In this document: piece after piece, positions 45,819 through 55,649 of the stretch
Numbering within the stretch: position 1 is the first letter of the stretch
How the letters are laid out: each line of letters starts with the position of its first letter
NCBI RefSeq assembly: GCF_000725285.1
Contig: NZ_CP007161.1
Location: 3,138,213-3,202,212 of the forward strand
DNA: 64,000 nt
DNA from: Virgibacillus sp. SK37
Lineage (GTDB): Bacteria > Bacillota > Bacilli > Bacillales > Amphibacillaceae
Direction: 5' to 3'
Notes under the pieces: model-generated
The model's input: the letters and a program-made list of their open reading frames with translations, nothing else
Told to the model about the DNA's origin: nothing
Databases searched by the model: none
Program-made: the position numbers and the translations under genes

Positions 45819-47219
45819 CTAACCCTTCCGCCGATCAATCATTCCTCTTACTACATCCGGGTTCGTTCCACCTGTCACGCGTCGACGTTGGACAAAATAA
45901 TAGGGATCAGTGATTTGCTGCCAGTCTTGCTCAGTCAATTGCACATCCTCCAGCCACTCATTCAGTTCGTCAACTGGGATTTCATACAATTCCTTCCCCT
46001 GCTTATCAGCCATCTTGGCGATCACACTTGCTTTATGATGTGCTTTTCTAAAGGAAACACCATAATCACGAGCTAGCACGTCGGCAAGCTCGGTGATTGT
46101 GATCATGTTTTCTCTTGCCTGCTGGTAGGCGCGGTCTTTATTAAAGTCCATTGTCACTACAACAGCACGCATGAGCTTCAGCACACGCAATGCTTTCTTG
46201 AAGCCTGCGTAAAGGTGTGGCTGCAAGTCATCCTCTGTGTCATTAATGTCTCCATATGGTGTGTTATGGATCATATGCACAACAGCCATACCTTCTGCCG
46301 CGGCACTGCTGGCGATGGCGCGCGAGTGCTCAATGGATACGGGGTTACGCTTTTGTGGCATGATGCTGCTTATTTGCACATAAGCATCTGATACCTTAAG
46401 CAACCCTACTTCCTTTGAGGTCATCCGCAGGAATTCCTGTAGCCAGCGTCCCATGTTTGTCATGAGACTGATCAATGCCTGAGCCGCTTCGATTAGGTAG
46501 TCGCCTGCACCAATGGCGTCATAGGAGTTTTCGATTAATCCTTCAAAGCCGAGCAGCTCCACCATGCGTTCCCTGTTAATTGGGAAGCCGGAGGTAGTGA
46601 TTGCGGCTGCGCCCATTGGTGATTGATTGACTGTTTTTCTTGCTTGCTTCAAGCGATCGATATCCCTCTGCAAGCTATCATAAATGGCGACCAAATAGTG
46701 GCCGAATGTTGTTGGCTGGGCTGGCTGTGTATGGGTATGTGCAGGCATAATGGATTCTACATGATTCTCTGCCTGATACAAAATGGCCTCAGCCAGCTTT
46801 TCTGCAGCTTCTGTTGTTTCCTGTAAATAATCACGTAGCACGATACGATACATGCCTTCACCCATGTCATTTCTGCTTTTGGCAATATGCATTTTTCCTG
46901 CTAGTTCGTCACCAATTAATGTTCCAATTTGAGATTCAACTAGGAAAAACAGGTCCTCGTAGGAAGAAGAATATTCGATATCTGCCTTTTCCATCTTTTC
47001 TACCTCGGCAACGCCCTCCAAAATTTTCGCTGCCTCATCCGCATTTAGAATCCCCTGCTCCGCAAGCATCGTGGTATGTGCCTTATGGATGTGAAACATC
47101 GCATCAAATAGATGTTCTTTCTGATCGTAAAAAACCGGCTTTAATAGTTCATCCATGAATGTTTTACCAGGAAAAACAACACCATCTGTTTTCTCAAATT
47201 GTTCCTTTAATGTATGCAA
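45819..47219 (-). CDS. Argininosuccinate lyase-like enzyme of the fumarase/aspartase superfamily
   Basis: A 466-residue lyase. It has the superfamily signature SSIMPQKRNPVSIEH and the helical core with HTHTQPAQPTTFGH, and ends with a domain like ArgH (ITITELADVLARDYGVSFRKAHH). True ArgH usually reads GSSxMPQKKNPD; here the lysine-lysine-Asp part is RNPV, more like other members. It follows the ABC permease gene in the same operon and no other arginine genes are near, so a role in breaking down an imported succinyl-amine-type compound is plausible. TTG at 47219 follows GAGGTG; GTG at 47228 overlaps that site. Confidence 0.75.
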   Translation of the reverse strand: MHTLKEQFEKTDGVVFPGKTFMDELLKPVFYDQKEHLFDAMFHIHKAHTTMLAEQGILNADEAAKILEGVAEVEKMEKADIEYSSSYEDLFFLVESQIGTLIGDELAGKMHIAKSRNDMGEGMYRIVLRDYLQETTEAAEKLAEAILYQAENHVESIMPAHTHTQPAQPTTFGHYLVAIYDSLQRDIDRLKQARKTVNQSPMGAAAITTSGFPINRERMVELLGFEGLIENSYDAIGAGDYLIEAAQALISLMTNMGRWLQEFLRMTSKEVGLLKVSDAYVQISSIMPQKRNPVSIEHSRAIASSAAAEGMAVVHMIHNTPYGDINDTEDDLQPHLYAGFKKALRVLKLMRAVVVTMDFNKDRAYQQARENMITITELADVLARDYGVSFRKAHHKASVIAKMADKQGKELYEIPVDELNEWLEDVQLTEQDWQQITDPYYFVQRRRVTGGTNPDVVRGMIDRRKG

Positions 47220-47314
47220 TAGTAGCACCTCAACATTTTTTCTTTGATTATCATTGATTGATTAACTTCTAATAGTTTTTCATAGATTTTCTCAAACCAA
47301 ATCTCCCAACAATC

Positions 47315-49000
47315 CTACAACGTATTCTCCGATTTAACGCCAAAGAAGCGATATGCGATGAACATGACGATTGCGATCAATCCTACTTGGATCATACCAT
47401 ACGCTGCAGCCTGCCCCATGTTGAACATGCGGAGCTGGTTCATAATTTCAATCGAGATCGGTCTATTACTTAGTGTATATAGCAATACCGATGTAGGGAA
47501 TTCGCCAACTGCCTGCACAAATGCCAACAGTGTTCCACTTAGTACGCCTGGCATAATAATTGGGATAACGACACGTCGGAAAGTGTAAAACCACTTTGCC
47601 CCAAGGTTCTGGGCTGCTTCTTCCAGGGAATCGTCCATTTGCTCCAACACGGCAGTTGTTGAACGGACTACCAGTGGGATAAACCGCACAAAGTAAGCAA
47701 GTGGCAGGATCCAGAATGTGCCGACCAAGATCTGTCCAAAAGAAAATGGCGATGGCTTGTTAAATGCCAAAATTAAATTCATCCCTACAACGGTTGCTGG
47801 TAATGCCCATGGAATCATAACAAGAATATCGAGTAAATTTTTCCCGATGAAGCTGCGTTTCACGAGTGCGTACGATGTAATAATCCCAAAGATAAATACA
47901 CCTATACAGGCTAGACACGTCATAATTAAACTGTTTCTAACCGGATCCCAAATGTTCGGATCCTCAAATAATAACCGGAAATTTTCCAGACTGAATGCGG
48001 TTGGATACGTCTGCCATGTCCATGCTCCCTCAGGTACAAGGGACAGGATAAGCAAGGTTACGTGTGGCAGAAGTAAGACAATCATTGCGAGAATCCCAAG
48101 TGTCACCATCACACCTTTTAGAACCGGATTGTTTACTTCACTGCGATGGGCGCCAATCCCCTTACTTGCCATCCGGTAATCCTTCCTGCTTTGATACCAA
48201 CGCATGAATAATAGGAAGGAAATCGAAACAACGGATAGGATAACGGATTGGGTTGCAGCCATCTCCAAATCACCATTAATTTTCGAGAAATAAATTTGTA
48301 AGCTCAAGACACGGAAGCCACCCGCCAATAAAAACGGTGCACTAAAGGAGGCCATGGAAACCATGAAGACCAATAAGGATGCAGCTACAAGTCCTGGTGT
48401 TAATAATGGGAATGTCACTTTCCAAAATACCTTAAATTTGCTTGATCCCAGATTATAGGCAGCTTCCTCCAAGGATGGGTCAATATTATTTAATGCAGAC
48501 GATGTCGTCATATAAAAATATGGATACATCGTATATGCATGGACAAGCAGAATTCCCGAGATGCCACCAATACTGAACGGAACCTCTGATAGATTGAACA
48601 GATCCTTAATAGCGTTTGGTACAAGTCCAGCTTCTCCATATAAAAACATGAATGCCATAACCCCAACTAATGATGGAAGAACAATTGGCATGATCGCAAT
48701 ATTGGAGAAAAACTGCCGGCCTGGAAAGTCATATCGGTTAAAAATATAGGCTAGCGGTATACCGATTAATGCACTAAAGAACACAGACAACAACGAAATA
48801 TAGACAGAGTTCCATAATGCTTCAAAGTTTGCTGCTGATTTTTCTCCAAAGAAGTCACTGTAGTTTTCCATGGAGAAGACGCCTTTTTGTTTAAAACTTT
48901 CTACAATCGTAGCGATTGATGGATATAACACGTAACCAACAAGAATTAACACAACGGGGATGAGTAAAAGTATCGTTTTTCGTTTTTCAGCATTTAACAT
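47315..49000 (-). CDS. ABC transporter permease, fused double unit (FbpB/ThiP-like)
   Basis: A 561-residue inner membrane protein with two MetI-like permease halves (about 60-265 and 345-550), each with an EAA loop (EEAAYNLGSSKFKVFWKVTFP and the related EEAAQNLGAKWF segment). Fused permeases of this type serve iron, thiamine and 2-aminoethylphosphonate uptake. It starts right after the ATPase stop, so it belongs to the same operon. Confidence 0.9.
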   Translation of the reverse strand: MLNAEKRKTILLLIPVVLILVGYVLYPSIATIVESFKQKGVFSMENYSDFFGEKSAANFEALWNSVYISLLSVFFSALIGIPLAYIFNRYDFPGRQFFSNIAIMPIVLPSLVGVMAFMFLYGEAGLVPNAIKDLFNLSEVPFSIGGISGILLVHAYTMYPYFYMTTSSALNNIDPSLEEAAYNLGSSKFKVFWKVTFPLLTPGLVAASLLVFMVSMASFSAPFLLAGGFRVLSLQIYFSKINGDLEMAATQSVILSVVSISFLLFMRWYQSRKDYRMASKGIGAHRSEVNNPVLKGVMVTLGILAMIVLLLPHVTLLILSLVPEGAWTWQTYPTAFSLENFRLLFEDPNIWDPVRNSLIMTCLACIGVFIFGIITSYALVKRSFIGKNLLDILVMIPWALPATVVGMNLILAFNKPSPFSFGQILVGTFWILPLAYFVRFIPLVVRSTTAVLEQMDDSLEEAAQNLGAKWFYTFRRVVIPIIMPGVLSGTLLAFVQAVGEFPTSVLLYTLSNRPISIEIMNQLRMFNMGQAAAYGMIQVGLIAIVMFIAYRFFGVKSENTL

Positions 49001-50104
49001 TTATTTATCACCCTTTGCCTCGGGGATGATGCGGATATGATTCTCCGGCAGATAGGCATATACCTGTGTGCCTTCTTTAAAGTACGTGCTTGGTCCCCGA
49101 TTTAGCGCTGTTGTTTTAATTGTTACGTTCTCATTGATTCTCACAAAGGTATGTACCGACTCACCAGTAAACTGGACAAGCTGTACGGTACCGGAAAAAA
49201 CATTCTCTGCTTGTATTAGCGTTTCGGAAATCTCTACAGCCTCCGGACGTATGGACATATACAATTCATCTGTATCACTGTACGCGGCAATGTTTAAGTC
49301 TGTATGTGCAACATGTACTGTTTGCTCTAAATCTTTACTGGAGAAAGTGAATACTTCTCCCTCTTGTTTCTCACGCTCCACAGGCAGTAAATTTGTTTCC
49401 CCGATAAACTCAGCAACAAAATCATTCACCGGTTTATTATAAATTTCAGTTGGTGTGCCAACCTGCTGGCATTCACCTAAATTAAATACGGCGATCCGGT
49501 CGCTCATGGTCAAAGCCTCTACCTGATCATGTGTTACATAAATAGTTGTAATACCATATTCCCGCTGCAGCCGTAGTATTTCTGTACGCATTTCATCTCT
49601 CAATCTAGCATCCAGATTACTTAAAGGCTCATCAAGTAAGAGAATATCCGGTTCAATGACAAGTGCGCGGGCCAATGCCACCCGCTGCTGCTGTCCACCA
49701 CTGAGCTGACTTACCTGGCGATCAATAAATTGCTCCAAGCGCACTTTTTTCAAAACATCCTCCACACGGCGCTTTACTTCTGTTTTGTTTATCTTTCTAA
49801 CCTTTAGTCCAAAGGCAACGTTTTCAAAAACTGTCATATGTGGGAACAAGGCATAGTTCTGAAAAACCATGCCTGTATTCCTTTTTTCCGGCGAAACAGA
49901 GGTCATGTCCCGCTCGTTAAATTTCACTTTTCCTTTGGTTGGAAAATAGAAGCCAGCAATCATTCGGAGGGTTGTTGTTTTTCCACATCCACTTGGACCT
50001 AAAAATGTAAAGAATTCTCCTTCTTTAATGACCAAATCCAACCCCTTGACCGCTGTTACGTTCCCAAATTGCTTTGTAATCTCTGACAAGTTTACTGTTG
50101 ACAT
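49001..50104 (-). CDS. ABC transporter ATP-binding protein (FbpC/PotA-like)
   Basis: A 367-residue ATPase. Walker A GPSGCGKTT, the signature LSGGQQQRVALARAL, Walker B ILLLDEPLSNLD and the H-loop YVTHDQVEA are present, followed by a TOBE-type C-terminal domain (about 280-360). It powers the permease at 47315 together with the binding protein at 50147. Only 42 bases separate it from the binding-protein gene. Confidence 0.92.
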   Translation of the reverse strand: MSTVNLSEITKQFGNVTAVKGLDLVIKEGEFFTFLGPSGCGKTTTLRMIAGFYFPTKGKVKFNERDMTSVSPEKRNTGMVFQNYALFPHMTVFENVAFGLKVRKINKTEVKRRVEDVLKKVRLEQFIDRQVSQLSGGQQQRVALARALVIEPDILLLDEPLSNLDARLRDEMRTEILRLQREYGITTIYVTHDQVEALTMSDRIAVFNLGECQQVGTPTEIYNKPVNDFVAEFIGETNLLPVEREKQEGEVFTFSSKDLEQTVHVAHTDLNIAAYSDTDELYMSIRPEAVEISETLIQAENVFSGTVQLVQFTGESVHTFVRINENVTIKTTALNRGPSTYFKEGTQVYAYLPENHIRIIPEAKGDK

Positions 50105-50146
50105 GAAAAAACAACTCCTCTTTCTAAAAAGCCTAGCTTGATTTAT

Positions 50147-51253
50147 TTATTCTTCTTCACTTTTGTCTTTCTCTGTGTTTTTAATTTTGTTATCCCAATG
50201 CTCCATCCATTCCTCTGATTTCTCCTGGAAGAGAGCCCAGTCGATATCCATTGGATTAATTTCTGTTTCGGTAATCCATTCCGGAAGATCTTCTACATCT
50301 TCTCTTGTCGGAATGCGGTAATATTTTTCAGCCAACAGCTTTGCTGCCTCCGGAGTATTTACAAACTCATAAAATGCTTCAGCTGCTTTTGGATGTGGTG
50401 CATCGTTAATAATTGCGATCCCTTCCGTCAATACAGGTGTACCACTTTCTGGAATCACGTAATCAAACGGATAGCCTTTTTCCTCTGCAAGCATAACGGT
50501 ATCCGGCATGTTCCAAACAGATAGGGAGCCAACACCTTTAGCAACCTGGTTATACATAATTTCCGGGTTAGCAGAGTATTCCTTCGTATTTTCATCCAGC
50601 TTTTGTAACCATTCATAACCTTCCTGTGGATCCTGTGTATCCTTATATGTTCTGTAAATCATCGCAGAATAGATTGTTCTCATCGTACCTGAAGCAAGTG
50701 GGTAACGAATGATGATCTCATCCTCCCATTTCGGGTCAAGCAGGTCATCCCAATCCTTTGGTGCTTCTTCTTTGGAAATTTCCTTTGAATTATACAAAAT
50801 AACTTCCGGGGTCATGGACGTTCCAGACCACATCCAGTCTTCATCATGGTACATCTCATCCAATGCATCGGCATACGATGGCTTATACTCTTTTAAAAGC
50901 TCTTCATCTTTTGCCTGGTCAAAGTTCACTTGAGGTGCACCCCACCAAACATCTGCCTGGGTATTATTTTTTTCTGAGCGCACACGATCTAAAATCTCCT
51001 GTGAACCCATATCCAAGAACTCCATTTTGATACCATACTCTTCTTCAAATTGCTTTTGGAAATCACTTAAAATATCTTTACCGTGCGGTGAATAGACGAC
51101 AACTTTTTCTTCCAAATCTTCATTGAAAGCAGAAGAACCTTCGCCTCCCCCATCACTTTTCTCCTCACTGCTTTCATCACTGCCACCAGCCATACAGCCT
51201 GTGAGTAGCAATCCTAAAAGAACGATGAATAAAAACATGCTTAGCTTTTTCAC
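50147..51253 (-). CDS. ABC transporter solute-binding lipoprotein
   Basis: About 368 residues. It has a signal peptide with lipobox LLTGC (Cys near 20), then an extracellular type-2 binding fold like iron- and phosphonate-binding proteins (VVYSPHGKDILSDF at the start of the mature part). GTG at 51253 follows GAGAGGGG; the longer frame to 51301 would bury the signal. It starts 20 bases after the ROK regulator stop, so the regulator and transporter form one operon. The ligand is not readable. Confidence 0.88.
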   Translation of the reverse strand: MKKLSMFLFIVLLGLLLTGCMAGGSDESSEEKSDGGGEGSSAFNEDLEEKVVVYSPHGKDILSDFQKQFEEEYGIKMEFLDMGSQEILDRVRSEKNNTQADVWWGAPQVNFDQAKDEELLKEYKPSYADALDEMYHDEDWMWSGTSMTPEVILYNSKEISKEEAPKDWDDLLDPKWEDEIIIRYPLASGTMRTIYSAMIYRTYKDTQDPQEGYEWLQKLDENTKEYSANPEIMYNQVAKGVGSLSVWNMPDTVMLAEEKGYPFDYVIPESGTPVLTEGIAIINDAPHPKAAEAFYEFVNTPEAAKLLAEKYYRIPTREDVEDLPEWITETEINPMDIDWALFQEKSEEWMEHWDNKIKNTEKDKSEEE

Positions 51254-51272
51254 TTGATTAGCCCCTCTCGAT

Positions 51273-52436
51273 TTAAATTTCAAACAATCCTTCAAACTCA
51301 TTTAAAAATAATGCTACTGAACCAATGACTCCCGCTTCTTTGCCAAAAGATGTTCGTACTACTTCACATTGCTGTGGAGCGTACCGATTCATGATGTCCA
51401 TCACTTTCTTGTGTATAAGGGAAAATGATCCGCTGACACCACCTCCTAAAATAATAATTTCCGGATCAAATAACGAAACATAATTACTGATCCCGATAGC
51501 TAAATGCTCCAGGGCTTGATCGATGACTTCCACTGCTGCTTCATCGCCTTCGTTATAAAGCTCAAATGCTTGCCTTGCGCTCATTTCCTGCCCCTTTTTT
51601 TTGGATACCTGCATACTGATCGAGGATCCACTGGAGACACTTTCTAAAAATCCATATCCCTTATGTACCGGATGATATGCTTTTGCATATTCTTTATCTG
51701 TTACAAGGTAACCAATTTCTCCAGCACTGTAATTGGTGCCCCTATACAAATTGCCATTAATCATAATCCCGCTCCCAACCCCAGTTCCAATTGCGACATA
51801 AACGAGATTTTCTTTATTTTTACCGATGCCCATCCAATGCTCACCAAGTACATTGATGTTGACATCATTATCTACGTGGATGGGCAGCTGAAACGTTTTT
51901 TCCAGCTCGGCAACAATTGGGAAACGCTTCCATTTAAGTGCTGGTGCCTCGACGACAATTCCTTCTTTTATGTTAGTGACACCAGGGATTCCTGCTCCTA
52001 TTCCCAGAATCTTCGTATCATCAATGCGGAGCTGATCTTTCATCGAATCAACATTTCGTTTCATTTCTTCAAATAAATTATGCTCCAAATGTTGTTGTGT
52101 AGGGAATTCGCGAAACGCACAGACATGGCCATTCAAATCGGTAATCCCCATTCCTACATTTGTACCTCCAATATCAATCCCAACAATATAGGATCGTTTC
52201 GCATTAAACGTTAAATTAACCGGCTTTCTTCCTCCTTCCCTCGAAGCTGATCCGTTCCCTGTTTCAATTAACCATTGATCCTCAATCAGATCATTTACTA
52301 ATGTGGAGATCGTCGGTTTACTTAATGATAGTTTTTTCGCTATAGCAGCTCTGGATATAGCATCCTCTTCCATCACACATTTGAGGATAAGTCGCTTGTT
52401 CATCGTTTTTATGTAGGCTGCATTTCCTTTCTGCAT
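51273..52436 (-). CDS. ROK-family transcriptional repressor (XylR/NagC-like)
   Basis: A 387-residue protein: an N-terminal winged HTH (about 10-65, with ISRAAIAKKLSLSKPTISTLVNDL) followed by a sugar-kinase-like ROK domain (YIVGIDIGGTNVGMGI, ENLVYVAIGTGVGSGI and IIILGGGVSG). The short zinc cluster CxCG..GC seen in most ROK proteins is absent. It heads the operon with the ABC transporter and lyase. A matching operator lies before its own gene and another before the divergent PIG-L gene. Confidence 0.9.
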   Translation of the reverse strand: MQKGNAAYIKTMNKRLILKCVMEEDAISRAAIAKKLSLSKPTISTLVNDLIEDQWLIETGNGSASREGGRKPVNLTFNAKRSYIVGIDIGGTNVGMGITDLNGHVCAFREFPTQQHLEHNLFEEMKRNVDSMKDQLRIDDTKILGIGAGIPGVTNIKEGIVVEAPALKWKRFPIVAELEKTFQLPIHVDNDVNINVLGEHWMGIGKNKENLVYVAIGTGVGSGIMINGNLYRGTNYSAGEIGYLVTDKEYAKAYHPVHKGYGFLESVSSGSSISMQVSKKKGQEMSARQAFELYNEGDEAAVEVIDQALEHLAIGISNYVSLFDPEIIILGGGVSGSFSLIHKKVMDIMNRYAPQQCEVVRTSFGKEAGVIGSVALFLNEFEGLFEI

Positions 52437-52482
52437 TGGACAGGCTCCTTAAACTTTATATTTATTCCCTGAGAATTGTAGG

Positions 52483-52503
52483 TTAGTAAAGTTTACTTAC
52501 TAA
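52483..52503. promoter_or_regulatory. ROK operator 1 (before the repressor operon)
   Basis: A near-perfect palindrome TTAGTAA-AGTTTAC-TTACTAA. It lies 47 bases upstream of the ROK start codon. Its arms and central GTTTAC are shared with the site at 52717. Confidence 0.75.
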
Positions 52504-52716
52504 TTAGATTGTTACCAAGATTATAAATGAAAGCGTTATTATTGTAAAGAGGATTTAGAAAATTTATTTTTTAATCTATGTATGATTTATATGCTGGCTT
52601 CTGCTTCTCTACGCCTTTAACATTAATTAACAAAAAATATAGTATTTTTGTACTATTTACACAAATAAACTGTATTGGTAGTATGTTTGCTGAATAGGCT
52701 TTTCGCTTTAAGTTGG

Positions 52717-52737
52717 TTAGTTACGTTTACTAACTTA
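52717..52737. promoter_or_regulatory. ROK operator 2 (before the secreted PIG-L gene)
   Basis: TTAGTTA-CGTTTAC-TAACTTA: inner arms AGTTA/TAACT around a 7-base spacer, with GTTTAC as in operator 1. It ends 36 bases before the PIG-L start codon, so one repressor probably controls both sides of the divergent region. Confidence 0.75.
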
Positions 52738-52773
52738 GTGGAACTATTTAAAAATAATGAAAGGGGTTACAAA

Positions 52774-55278
52774 ATGAAGAAGTTTTCTTATCTTTTTTTA
52801 ATCGCCGTATTGGTTATCTCCCTGCTCCCTATTACTGGTGCTGCAAAGGACAAGACCAAGCATGATGAAGAATTATGGAATGCCGTAAAACCTTTGAGCA
52901 CGACAGTTACTTTTCTAAACACCGGAGCACATCCGGATGACGAGCGAAGTGACTTACTTGCATACCTGTCGAGAGGGCTTGGTGTTAAGACCTCAAGTTT
53001 GATCGCTAACCGTGGGGAAGGTGGCCAAAATGAAATTGGCAGTGAATTAGGTAACGCACTTGGAATTATCCGCTCAAATGAAATGATCGAAGCAGCCAAG
53101 ATCACTGGGGTAAAAGCATATCATTTAAGTGAAACTACCTCTGATCCGATTTACGACTTCGGTTTTTCCAAATCCCCTGAAGAAACATTGGAAAAATGGG
53201 GCGAAGAGGTAACATATGAACGATTAATCCGGTTTATCCGAACATATCAGCCAGATGTTGTTATGCCATCCTTCCGCAATGTGGATACACAGCATGGCCA
53301 CCACCGGGCAATGACTGTTTTGAGTGGTAGAGCTTTTGAAGATGCTGCAGATCCAACCGTCTTCCCGCAGCAATTGAAAGAAGGCTTATCCACATGGCAA
53401 GTTAAAAAGCTCTATTTGCCAGCAGCTTCCGAGGAAGAAGCAACAACCTCGCTTGAAATTGGTGACTATGATCCTGTCTATGGCATGTCTTATCCACAGC
53501 TTGGCGAGAAATCAAGGTATATGCATAAAAGCCAAGGGATGGGAAATGATGTGCCAGTAGAACCAAGACAGTTTCATTTCGAACTATGGAAAGAAGCCGT
53601 ATCGCCAAATGAAGCGGATTTATTTGCTGGTATCCCCTATGACTTTAACGCTTGGGCCGACAACGTATCTGAGAAAAACATAAGCGTTAAGCTGGAAAAG
53701 TTACAAAAAAACCTTGATAAAATTATTTCGCTTTATCCTAATCGCAAAGCCATCCTCTCTCCTTCCCAGAAGGCGTTAAAGGATGTTCGTAAACTAGCAG
53801 CAAAAGTGGATAGAAGCAGCATGGATAAAGATTTGAAAAATGATCTTTTACACAAATTGGAGCTGAAAGAAGCACAACTACAGGAAGTCAGCTTTGTCGC
53901 TTCCAATTTAGATGTAGAGATAACAACTGATTCCTCTGTAGTGACAAGGGATGAAGATGTGACAGTAAAAATGACTGTTACAAATAATGGTAACCAGATG
54001 ATCAAGCATGTGAATGCAGGCATTAAAGCTTCCGAAGCATGGGATTTTGATGATAAGGAAAAGATCGGAAATTTAAAACCAAATGAATCAAAAACAGTGG
54101 AATTTGAAGGAGAAGTACCAGAAGAAGCGGCCTATACACACCCGTATGACGATCCGGTAATCCAGCCACAAATTAGTTTTAAAGAAAAAGGCGCTACAAC
54201 TACACATGCTGTTAATTTGGAGCAGCCACTATCCGTGCTCCCTGAGTTAAGTGTCACAACAGATCCAGAAAATGTGATGGTTAATACCGCAGACGTTCAA
54301 GAAAACATACCTGTCACGGTTAAAGTGAAAAATTATAAAGCAGATGATCATGAAGCAGATGTTTCCTTGAATTTGCCGGATGGATGGACGAGTGAACCTG
54401 TACAGCAAGAAGTGGAATTTGAAAAAGAAGGGGAAGAACAGCAGGTCACTTTTTATGTTACACCACCTGCTGATGTGAAAGAAGGAGATTTCTCTATTCG
54501 CGCCATTGCTGAAGCGGATGATGAAATTTTCGATACAACCATACAGGAAATAAGCTATGAGCACATTAATGATGCCTATTATCAATATCCATCCAGCATT
54601 GATGGAGTGGCATTTGAACTGGTAAAACCGGACAACCTGAAGATCGGTTATGTAGAAAGCGGTTTTGATACCGTAGCAGATGCGTTAGTAAATGCCGGAT
54701 TTGATGTCACTAAACTGACCGAACAGGACTTAGCTTCAGGAGACCTAAGCCAATATGACACAATCGTTACTGGAATCCGAGCACGTCTTGCAAGAGAAGA
54801 TCTCATTGAACATAATGATCGCCTATTGGAATATGCGGAAAATGGCGGACATGTCGTTGTTCAATATCACAAACCGTGGGACAACTGGGATAGTAACACA
54901 ACGGCCCCATACCCACTGGAAATTGGGCAGCCTTCCATCAAGTGGCGTGTCACCGATGAAACTGCACCGGTAACTGTATTACAGCCGGAACATAAACTAT
55001 TTAACTATCCAAACAAAATTAATGAGAGTGACTGGGATAACTGGGTACAGGAACGCGGATTATATTACCCTATGAATTGGGATGACCGCTACGAATCCTT
55101 TGTCTCAATGGCAGACCCAAATGAAGATCCATTCAAAGGCGGTATCCTAATGGCAGAATATGGCGAAGGAACCTATCTCTATACCAACCTCGTATTCTAC
55201 CGCCAAATCAATAACCAAGTCCCTGGCGGCTACCGCATATTCACAAACCTATTAAGCTATGGCATGGAAAATGAATAG
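52774..55278 (+). CDS. Secreted PIG-L-family deacetylase, multidomain
   Basis: An 834-residue exported protein. A signal peptide (about 1-25, ending ITGAA) is followed by a PIG-L/LmbE zinc deacetylase domain with NTGAHPDDE and later HGHHRAM. Two beta-rich repeats (about 370-480 and 480-590) look like CARDB/NEW3-type domains. The C-terminal part (about 610-830) looks like a Rossmann/amidotransferase-like fold with no catalytic motif I recognise. It probably deacetylates an N-acetylated glycan or glycoconjugate outside the cell. AAAGGGG precedes ATG at 52774; the frame is open upstream but that part lacks signal-peptide character. Confidence 0.85.
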   Translation: MKKFSYLFLIAVLVISLLPITGAAKDKTKHDEELWNAVKPLSTTVTFLNTGAHPDDERSDLLAYLSRGLGVKTSSLIANRGEGGQNEIGSELGNALGIIRSNEMIEAAKITGVKAYHLSETTSDPIYDFGFSKSPEETLEKWGEEVTYERLIRFIRTYQPDVVMPSFRNVDTQHGHHRAMTVLSGRAFEDAADPTVFPQQLKEGLSTWQVKKLYLPAASEEEATTSLEIGDYDPVYGMSYPQLGEKSRYMHKSQGMGNDVPVEPRQFHFELWKEAVSPNEADLFAGIPYDFNAWADNVSEKNISVKLEKLQKNLDKIISLYPNRKAILSPSQKALKDVRKLAAKVDRSSMDKDLKNDLLHKLELKEAQLQEVSFVASNLDVEITTDSSVVTRDEDVTVKMTVTNNGNQMIKHVNAGIKASEAWDFDDKEKIGNLKPNESKTVEFEGEVPEEAAYTHPYDDPVIQPQISFKEKGATTTHAVNLEQPLSVLPELSVTTDPENVMVNTADVQENIPVTVKVKNYKADDHEADVSLNLPDGWTSEPVQQEVEFEKEGEEQQVTFYVTPPADVKEGDFSIRAIAEADDEIFDTTIQEISYEHINDAYYQYPSSIDGVAFELVKPDNLKIGYVESGFDTVADALVNAGFDVTKLTEQDLASGDLSQYDTIVTGIRARLAREDLIEHNDRLLEYAENGGHVVVQYHKPWDNWDSNTTAPYPLEIGQPSIKWRVTDETAPVTVLQPEHKLFNYPNKINESDWDNWVQERGLYYPMNWDDRYESFVSMADPNEDPFKGGILMAEYGEGTYLYTNLVFYRQINNQVPGGYRIFTNLLSYGMENE

Positions 55279-55288
55279 GTTGAAGTGA

Positions 55289-55322
55289 AACAAGCAGATC
55301 CTTGGAGGATCTGCTTGTTTTT
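55289..55322 (+). terminator. Terminator of the secreted PIG-L gene
   Basis: CAAGCAGATCC and GGATCTGCTTG form an 11-pair stem followed by TTTTTG. Confidence 0.9.
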
Positions 55323-55375
55323 GTGTAGAGGATTCTCTCGATTGGTTGGTGGGGCGTGATTGCCGCTGCTCGGGC

Positions 55376-55640
55376 CGAGACTGGTGCGCTCCCTACCGCG
55401 ACAGCAGCGGCTCTACTCGAGACAGCAACGCCTTCAAACGAGACGCTCGTTCCACATACCGCGACAGCAACTGCCACAGCCGAGACTCCCGCGCCTCATA
55501 ACGCGACAGCAACGCCACCAGACGAGACGCTCGCTCCGCATACCGCGACAGCAGCCGCATCAAACGAGACGCTGGCTCCACATACCGAGACAGCAACTGC
55601 CCCTACCGAAACTCCCAGACCGCATACCGCGACACCAACA
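55376..55640. repeat. 21-bp periodic array, class B (CGMGAC core), 13 units
   Basis: Thirteen cores CG[A/C]GAC (one CGAAAC) start every 21 bases from 55376 to 55628 with no spacing error. The third base mostly alternates A and C. It is the reverse-complement class of the array at 41551. It lies between converging gene ends and stops about ten bases before the ROK stop codon. Confidence 0.88.
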
Positions 55641-55649
55641 CCAGCACCA

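Noticed and set aside
52675-52773. Upstream extension of the secreted PIG-L protein
   Set aside because: The extension covers the operator and lacks a ribosome site; ATG at 52774 has AAAGGGG and begins a proper signal peptide.
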